Assembly: GCA_009869945.1 (NCBI GenBank)
Contig: WIXG01000238.1
Coordinates: forward strand, 59,744 to 123,743
DNA from: Mesaphorura yosii
Lineage: Eukaryota > Arthropoda > Collembola > Poduromorpha > Tullbergiidae
Direction of reading: 5' to 3'
Length of the DNA stretch: 64,000 bases
A program made the position numbers and the translations under genes. Positions within the stretch are counted from its first letter, which is position 1, and each line of letters starts with the position of its first letter. Below the pieces are notes generated by a model. The model saw nothing but the letters and a program-made list of their open reading frames with translations, searched no databases and was not told the origin of the DNA. Shown one piece after another: positions 56,301 through 64,000 of the stretch.

Positions 56301-59279
56301 CATTTTGTAGACTTATAATGTGGACCGCCAAGTCCCCGACTCCGCGGGAACAGCGACAGCCCTCTTTTCTGGGATTAAGGGCAATTACTACACGCTTGGA
56401 TTTGACGCGACTGTCACTTTCAACACATGCAGAAGCGACGTGGAGGCTACGGCGAAAGTTACCAGTCTCATAGACTGGGGAATTGAAGCGAAGAAATCAA
56501 CGGGTAATAAAACCAAAGAGAAAGCTATAGCCCATGTATCGTCCGCAAACTTGCCTCCCTTCATTATAAAGCTATCAGTTTTAGAGGCAAAAATGCTATA
56601 AATGTGCCGAATTCTCGTAAATTCTAAACGCGATCATAAAGCGTGGGGCGATGGCGCGCGTACTTGCTTGAATGTCGAGTCTCTTCGCTTTCATTTTATC
56701 GCCATCATCAAAATTTTACATTGGCTCTTCAAAACGAAAAACTGAAGGACGCACAGCAGGAGTGGTAAATATTTCCTGACAGAGACAAAATGGGCCGATT
56801 AGAGACTCCGCTGCACGCGTTCAAACACGGTACCTTGATTTTTTAGAGACGTGACTCTATCATCACTTCAAGCAACCTCGTCTTTCAGACCAGCCTGACT
56901 TGATTACATTTGCCGACAACTTGCAATGCAAATATTCGCGCGTTTTTCTCTCATGATTTTTATTCAGATAGCGTCCGGAGGAATAAAATCTGCTTTCTCT
57001 CTCACAGCAGACGGCACTCCGTCTCGGCGGCTTCCCTGCAATCAAAGCAGTTTTACAACTCGTGCTGTTTATTTACGCAGGAATCGTGACGAACACAAGA
57101 ATTACTCATGCAACTCCAGCAGCGGCTTACGCGCACACAACGCATCGAGGTAAACATGACATGATTCCTAAAATTAGAGACATCATTACAGTAATGATCT
57201 CCCCAGGAAACTCATTGCACGTGTGTCGTCATTCGGCCCAGAATTTTTACAGAAGGCATTCATTGCTGACTTTATATCATTTTTATGTTCTATTAAGAGT
57301 GGGAATGCGATTCGAAGATTCCAGTGACTGAAAAGGACTGCAAGGACATTGCCAGACAACTGATTGAAGACGAACCTGGAAAAAACATCAACGTACGTAG
57401 CTACATTTTTAACATTATTGCGTTCCTCTGCAGGCATTCTTTATTCGACTTATTAACTGGACCATGACACAAGAATTTCTCCATGCCTGCAGGTTCTCTT
57501 CGGAGGCGGCGAGCAAGTTCTCCGCGCTGAATTGAATTCAACGACAGCATGCACTAGAGGAGATGGGAAGGACTTGGTCTGGGACTGGCTGCAGACGCAA
57601 AAAAAGTTGAATAGGAGCTATCGATACATCAACAACAGACACCAATTACTCGACGTGGACGACTCCTTTGATTACGTTTTAGGTCGGTTTAATGCGAATC
57701 ACGGGAGCAGGAGTCAGCCTCGTGACTCTTGAAAAGAAAGAGAAAACAGCAAGATTTTTAAAACCGCTACTCGAATATTTCAAATATCATTGCACTCTAA
57801 CGCTCTATTTTCGCTTTCATGTTCTCTGCGTGGTCGCTTGTGCGGATCTTGTGACGAAAGCAGGTTTATTCGCCGCTAATCACATACCGTTTGACAAGGA
57901 CCGAGACCAAAGTCTCACGGGACAGCCCAGCTTGGAGGAAATGACGGCTAAAGCAATCCAGGTTCTAAGCCGCAATACAAAAGGCTACGTTCTCATTGTG
58001 AGTTCTTGCTTTTCGTGCTCTGTGTTCTACCTACATGTAACCACATAAAAGTATTTCTAATAAGAAGAGAGAAGAGTGACTGAATTTAAACAGCAGACGC
58101 TATTGACCTTACATTTCATTCAAACGCTGTTTAGTATGAGGCCTTTCATTTTTCGACGCAAAAAATTAATTAAATACTCTTTCGTGTCGCTCACTACATT
58201 TCGGAGAAGGAAAACGTCAAACGAGGATGAAAAGAGTGTGGAAGTATTTGGGCCCCGTGAGCATGGTTCCTCCACTTCGCCTCAGATGTGTTCACCGTTT
58301 CATTTAATGTGATTCCGGTTCACAGGTCGAGGGTGGAAGAATCGATCATGCTCACCATGACAATTTGGCAGTGGTTGCCCTTGAAGAAGTCGCTGCTCTG
58401 AATAAGGCTGTGGAGAAGGCACTCAAAATGACAGACTCGGAGGACACGCTGATCGTTGTCACCGCAGATCATTCGCACTCGCTGGCTATGAACGGGTATC
58501 CAAAAAGAGGAAATCCAATCGGCGGTACATAAAAGAAAGTTGAAAGGAATCCACTCAACTTCGTTTTGCAGACTCGCTTTTTATCTGTTCCGATTGTTGC
58601 TTTGCTTCCCCACCTTCACAGGAACTGCGGATGTAACTCCCGAAGGATTCTTATACGAAACGCTTTCTTACTCGAATGGCCCGGGCTACACTTACCACCG
58701 CATGCAGGACGACACTGAAAAGGATCAAACCCAAAACAGCACCGCCACAATGAACACGTGGATCAATCTGAATCTCACAGAAAAGCATGGATTTGTGAAA
58801 TTTAACACCAGCGTTAATGAACCCGGAGAGGCCAGCAATGAGACTCGAACAAGGAACTCCACAAATGCGGATGCGGGACGAAAAATTCCTCATTTTGCGG
58901 GATTCTGGATGGACTGGGAGACGCATGGCGGCGAAGACGTGCCTGTCTATGCGATGGGTATTTATTCTTTCGCTATGGATCAAGCATCGCAATAATTCAC
59001 TAATGTTCGTATTTTTTTTGCTGCTGTGCAGGACCGATGGCTCATTTGTTTTATGGTGTGCACGAGCAGACCCACGTCTCGTACGTCATTGCATACTCAA
59101 CCTGCATTGGACCTTACCTGGAGAAATGCCGACCGGAGCCTCAGCCATCTCAGCATCATCACGGTCCGCACTCTTCCGCTGACCCTCGCCTCAGAACCTC
59201 GACAGCAACCCAGTTCGCCTTTCTCTTCATTCCATTCCTGCCCGTACAAATGTACTGCTACCTTCAGCTCAATTATTAA
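53373..59279 (+). CDS. Membrane-type alkaline phosphatase
   Basis: Nine exons join in phase: 53373-53766, 56311-56503, 57081-57149, 57298-57392, 57493-57682, 57864-57997, 58326-58524, 58622-58957 and 59032-59279, at least 552 residues. All catalytic and metal-site motifs are present: [16 protein letters not shown] with the nucleophilic Ser, [24 protein letters not shown] and [14 protein letters not shown]. The first visible exon starts after an acceptor (CCCTGGTCAG) and encodes a hydrophobic signal peptide. It has no ATG, and the phase fits a start codon split as AT|G over an upstream intron. The hydrophobic C terminus ([14 protein letters not shown]) suggests a GPI-anchored enzyme on the outer cell surface. 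The crown region is enlarged and holds five N-glycosylation sequons in about 45 residues. Confidence 0.93.
53767..56310 (+). other. Long intron of the alkaline phosphatase gene
   Basis: About 2.5 kb, between donor AAG/GTACAA and acceptor CATTTTGTAG. It splits the gene between the zinc-binding first motif and the nucleophile exon. Length contrasts with the other introns of this gene (about 70-580 nt), so it may hold regulatory sites. No nested gene was recognised. Confidence 0.6.
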
Positions 59280-62200
59280 TTCATTTCATTCTCTCGAGCC
59301 ATTCCTTTCTTGGAGTCCCCATTAATATTGTAATAATCTGAGTGAAAGCTTGCGTTCTTTTGTATTGCGTCCATCCATTTATTTAGGAGTTATATGCGTT
59401 AAAAGGCAACATTTGTTCCAATGGTCAACACAACATGGAACATGAAGGAATGTCAGCACTATGCCGTGTTTCCACTCCTATGGACATGAATTCCGAATGC
59501 TGGTATGAGAAATATTGTTGAAACCTGGAACGCACACGACATATACGTCCATTTCGTCTTTCATAATTCATCCACGATAAATTATTTCCATTTCCACACT
59601 CGCACTCGTGGCACTGCAGTAAAACAGAGACACGAATCGGCCCTGGCGAATTTTATCTGGCTCTATTTAAAACGCCCTGTCATTTTAATGAAACTTGTGC
59701 CGTTACAATACCTCCGTACACGACAGCCATATGTCACTATCTCGCTGATTTAAATTCGACACAATTCCTGCTCCTCCGCTGAAACGCGAAAGTGCGCAAA
59801 AATGAATTTGGCGTGAGGCCGTTAGTCCGTCATCCATTCATTAGCAGTTGCTTATGATATGACATCGCGTGGCATAGCGCCGGAGGTCCTGACCCTATTC
59901 CTTTCTGCGTGCCAGTTTGGAAGAACAATTTACACAGAGTACGCACTCGAGCCCTTACTTTCAACTACTAAATGATGCACGAGTCTAAACTCACTCGCTT
60001 GTCCATGCGCTCGGATTTTATACAGTACCAGTATGAAAGTAGTTCATGAAAGTTCGCATAAGGCTAAAATAAAGGCAAGATTTTCCCAAACGACTCACTC
60101 GCTGGATGCGTTCCTGGAAGCATATTCATGGCTTCAAGTGAGCCCTCATAGATTCCAGTAATTGTTGAATGGCTACAGTTTAAAAAAAACAGCCCGCATT
60201 TTCAAAACAGGAAACGGTGAACAAAAAAGGGAATACAAGGCTGCAATATTGCATTTGCCTGCTTTCGGGAACAGGAACGCTTAGAATTCTGCATCTTCCT
60301 GTGCCACGGAATTAAAAAGTTAAAGAGATTGAGCCCGATCGATTTTGACTGGGTTGTTGCAGTTTGCAAGAGCGCTATCGACAAAACACTCCGCGTACAA
60401 GTTGTCCTGTGATGGCTGGCAGCACGTAAAATGTCTTCCTAGGCACAGATTCGCAACAACATAAAATTATAATCTGACAAGTATTTATTTCGCATCAAAT
60501 CACTATCCGAACACGGAACGGTCTGATATAATTTATGCAACGCGTGTCTAATCCTCCTCTTTCCATATCATTCCCTGCACTTCCAAGAATTATCACTCTG
60601 TCGTGCTCTGTCGTACCAAACCTCGCCTGAAGTATTTTCAATAGCGTCCACTCATGCCGATGCTTCCGTTCCAATGCTTTCAGTCGCTTGTTCGAGTTTG
60701 CGAAAAATAAGATGAAGAAATGTAAATGGAAAGTAGTTTGTGGCGACTGGTAAAAGAAAAGGGCGATGATGTCCTAGAAAAGAGGAAACGCTCACCGGCT
60801 CTCGGAATCTGAACATGACATCGGGCCAGATTTTACTGCTGAAGGTTGCAGGCCGGGAGATAGGTCTCAGGTAAAAGCGCGTGGAGGTGAGATGAAAGAT
60901 TGCGACCGTGAATTTATCTGTGCGTCGGCACGGCGAGAGTGGATGGGGTCGGGATTGGAAGTTCCAGGTATTGAGCTACTCGTGTCTCTGCAGTTCTGCT
61001 ATGTGTTCGGATTTTACAGAACGTAGAGGAGACCGCCAGAGCCCTGCGCCGGTCATAAAACGGTGAGAACCAGGCAGGCTTCTGCATTCCAACATGTTTG
61101 AGTTTTTTCAAGAGAACGAGCAACAAGACCTTCAAAGTGCTTGTAACGTGAGTTGGTAGTCGGTTCAGCTGTCTGCTATCGTGCTACCCTTTCTCTGGAG
61201 AAACTCGAAAGAACGGGAAAAGTAAGCACACTTTGTCTTATTCTTCGCTTGGAACCATCGGAAGAGAGTCTGAGCAGTCATCTGCTCTTTGTCTTACAAC
61301 AACAAAAACTACACTCCAATCATAATAATATTTATTATTACATTACTAACTTTCCATCATTGCACAACTTTTCCTACACGGACACGTAAAACTGAAGACT
61401 TCTTCTCAACTTCAATTACAAGAACCTCAGCTTGGAGGAAGACAGTGAGACAGCGGCGAGAGAAAACTCTAGCTCTTTGTTCATAATTATTGCACCTTGA
61501 AACTTTCCAACTGAAACTAGATTACCAAAAGTCTCGCGTAGCATAAATTCATTAAGCAGGGGAATTAACTGAATGTGACTAAACGAGGCAGGAGCCCAAC
61601 AACACGCCAACGACATAAACCATAACCAAGTTGTCACAGGCTGCCCCATTTTAATAAATACCGACTTCATTGCACATCTTCTCAACTCCTAAACGCCACT
61701 GTGAAAACAGCTTATACAGCTCTCAGTTCGCTTGCCAAATTGCAGCAATTTTAGCACAGATTGAGTGACTCCGTTCAACAAGTTAACAGCGTTTCACAAA
61801 GTTTTACATAATTGGGACACGTGTTGCCGCACCTTCTAACCGCAATCCTTCGCGTCCTAGCATTTCTAGTGCGCATTGGAGAGAAAATTACGAGATCAAT
61901 CATTTCGCCTCGCTTGTACAACGAACTCCGAGTGTGGATCTCTCCAGACACTCTCGACGTGTTAACAGTAAACAGATTGAATCTGATTCGGACAAATTGC
62001 CGTCACAGACACTAATCGTGTGAGCTGAGTAATTCCAGTTGAACAGAGTAAGAATTGAGATTAAACACCAGCCCCATAATGCGAAACACTCTGGTTCACG
62101 CACAACAGGAAGAAATTCTCCAGCTGTTCATGTAAGACTTGACACTAAAATATTTCACTGTTGTACTTTCACTTTTCCACGTCAATTCGTTGCTCTAGAA

Positions 62201-63894
62201 GGAGAGCAGGTTTCACCGCTAAAATCTGTTTCCGACCCTGTAATCAATTAGTCGATTTGGGGATAAGAAGCATGCAATCGCAATACAAATAAGCTCAAGG
62301 ACAAATAAACAGACCGCAAGAGCAACCCGATTCCCTGAACCAGACGCCTTCTAGAGTCGGCCCTTTTCTTGGGCGGAACCGTAAAAAGGAGATCACTTTA
62401 CAAAGAATTAGACCTCCTGGCTTCCTTTCAAGAGCGGAGAGTAAAGAAGATGATTCATAAAAGGGCTAATCAGATTATACCGCTTCCATTCCTTCCGGGC
62501 TCAATTTCAGACTCGACTTTTCCACTTTTCGTGCGCTTTCATGGATGAACGGGCATAAATACATACGGGCACAATGAAATAATTGGGGCATACTACGCGG
62601 TCACCTAGATGAAAATTGTTCGGCAATACAGAATGTTGTACAGAATAATGTGTGCGAAATAGCTCTTAAATCTCGTGTCTGTCATTTCTCTTGTCACAGA
62701 GTTAGTCTCTCCAGTTGCACCCAGACACAATAAACTCAGTAATTGGCGAAATGAAGTGAGTGAAACGGATGATTGCTTTCCACTATAACCATGATTTAAT
62801 TATTATGTCATCACCTCCATTCACTCGTATTCTCGATCTTTGTTCTCTTCGACCTTGTGTCAAATCGTGCACTAATAGCACGGTTGAGTTAATTAGCAAA
62901 TCCAAGAAATCCCCAATTTTCATCCCACGAATGGAAAAGTTCTGACGGCGAGCTCAAACCCAAAGCTCATTCTGTTGTGCCAGTTCGAGTACATGCTTGT
63001 AAATGTGAATGAGAAACCCAACACGATGATATTTGCAGGATTTTAACAAGATGAGTTCCAGAATTAATTCATTCCTTCTTCTTAGTTAAGGTTGTTGCCA
63101 AGTTTAAAAGTTCCTAATTCGGCCGATTAGTGCTGCAGTTTCTGAGCGAAAAGTGCAAAGGCGTTCATATGTCGGGCTCCCGAGAGGATATGACAGGATT
63201 AGAGAGAAGTAAATCTAAATTTTGAATGAAGGCTCGAGATTTACAAAAGTTTGGGAGTTCTTCATGAAATTAGAACAGTAAATAATCCCATGGTACGCTC
63301 AAGTGCTATTTTATTTAGGCTCTTAGCGACACGAATTTCAAAAGAGAGGACTTGGAACACTCTCGCATAAGCTTGTCTTTTAAAGCACTTTGGTGGTGCA
63401 CTCCCTCAAACGGAATGAGGCTCCGAATTTCCTAAGCATGTAACCTCGGCAGATATTGTAATTGATTGCCCAATGACTGCTTGGTGCATTGAGAAATTAT
63501 TAATAATCATTCAATCGACCCATTACTGTCCTAAAAGGGCGAAAATGTGTAAAAGATATTGGAAGCAACGAATTAGACTGTCATCTTCATCTAAACTTTG
63601 ACAGGCCAAATACCTGTGCTTAAATGCAAACAAGTCGAGAAGAAATCTTGCAAATGCAGTCGAAACTCGAAACATTATGCTAATAAAATTAATTAACTCG
63701 TGGATTCGAGTGACTGACGTTTGGGTGGCATTATACTCGCGGAACTTGGCAACTCCTCCAACGAAAACTCTCACACACTTTGTTCGTGCCGCTGCTTAGG
63801 TCATGAGTCGAGCTGTTGAAACTTCTCAGCTTGCACAAGTTGTTTACCTTCCAGATCTGCTGTGCTTGACATGATTCCATGACTTTTACCACCC
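59280..63894. other. Gene-poor right end of the window
   Basis: About 4.6 kb downstream of the phosphatase gene. Frames are short, unsupported and interrupted on both strands. No RNA gene or transposon protein was recognised. Confidence 0.45.
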
Positions 63895-63983
63895 GATAAA
63901 ATCCACCCGTACCAAATGCCAACGGCCAATGTCCACCTACGACAAAACCTGCCCATGACAAAATCCACCTGTATCAAATGCCA
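63895..63983. repeat. Degenerate 62-bp-period direct repeat near the window edge
   Basis: A 27-nt unit at 63895-63921 (GATAAAATCCACCCGTACCA then AATGCCA) recurs at 63957-63983 with 24 of 27 positions equal, 62 nt apart. A partial copy (GACAAAACCTGCCCAT) lies between them. It may be a minisatellite or the end of a dispersed mobile element, but the right part is cut by the window. Confidence 0.7.
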
Positions 63984-64000
63984 CTCATTCGTGATGACTT

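Overview
The window is animal nuclear DNA, most likely from an arthropod. Every confident gene is split by short introns, mostly 75-140 nt with GT-AG ends. The protein set (Draper/MEGF10 engulfment receptor, TAF12, ADAT2, mitochondrial L32, Nup62 coiled-coil part, eL15, TYW2/TRMT12, alkaline phosphatase) is metazoan. CpG is not visibly depleted and TCAGT initiator-like clusters occur. A crustacean or chelicerate would fit, but I cannot name the species. No bacterial operon, CRISPR array, viral gene or complete transposon was seen. All exon models below were assembled by hand from splice consensus and reading-phase agreement.

Left third (1-14.5 kb), all on the minus strand: a very large secreted protein running off the left edge (13 exons seen, at least 1779 residues, propeller-like blades flanking a long array of VNG-type repeats); TAF12 (4 exons, 163 aa); and a complete Draper/MEGF10-type receptor (19 exons, 1064 aa) with EMI domain, 15 atypical EGF modules, one transmembrane helix, NPVY and an ITAM. 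About 12.4 kb with no recognisable gene follows (14.5-26.85 kb).

Centre (26.85-33.8 kb) is compact. An RS-rich protein gene contains a whole intronless ADAT2 reading frame in its first intron on the same strand. Its stop lies 17 nt before the start codon of a small protein ending in an NDP52/TAX1BP1-like zinc finger, and a choice of splice acceptor could join those two into one protein. The small gene converges on mitochondrial L32 (minus). Next come a Nup62-type gene (minus) that seems to lack its FG-repeat half and, divergently, ribosomal protein eL15.

Right half: a loose cluster of three secreted, single-pass membrane proteins with low-complexity Tyr/Pro/Gln/Gly-rich ectodomains (36.4-37.6 kb minus, 42.5-43.1 kb plus, 45.9-47.1 kb minus), TYW2 (49.6-51.5 kb plus), and a membrane-type alkaline phosphatase with a 2.5 kb first visible intron (53.4-59.3 kb plus). 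The last 4.7 kb has no gene I can support but ends in a 62-bp-period repeat that runs to near the window edge.

The genes do not form one pathway. Housekeeping genes for transcription, translation, tRNA modification and the nuclear pore are mixed with extracellular-surface genes. The parts most worth checking are the nested and overlapping cluster at 26.85-29.5 kb, the FG-less Nup62, the repeat-built secreted giant, and the three-gene membrane-protein cluster.
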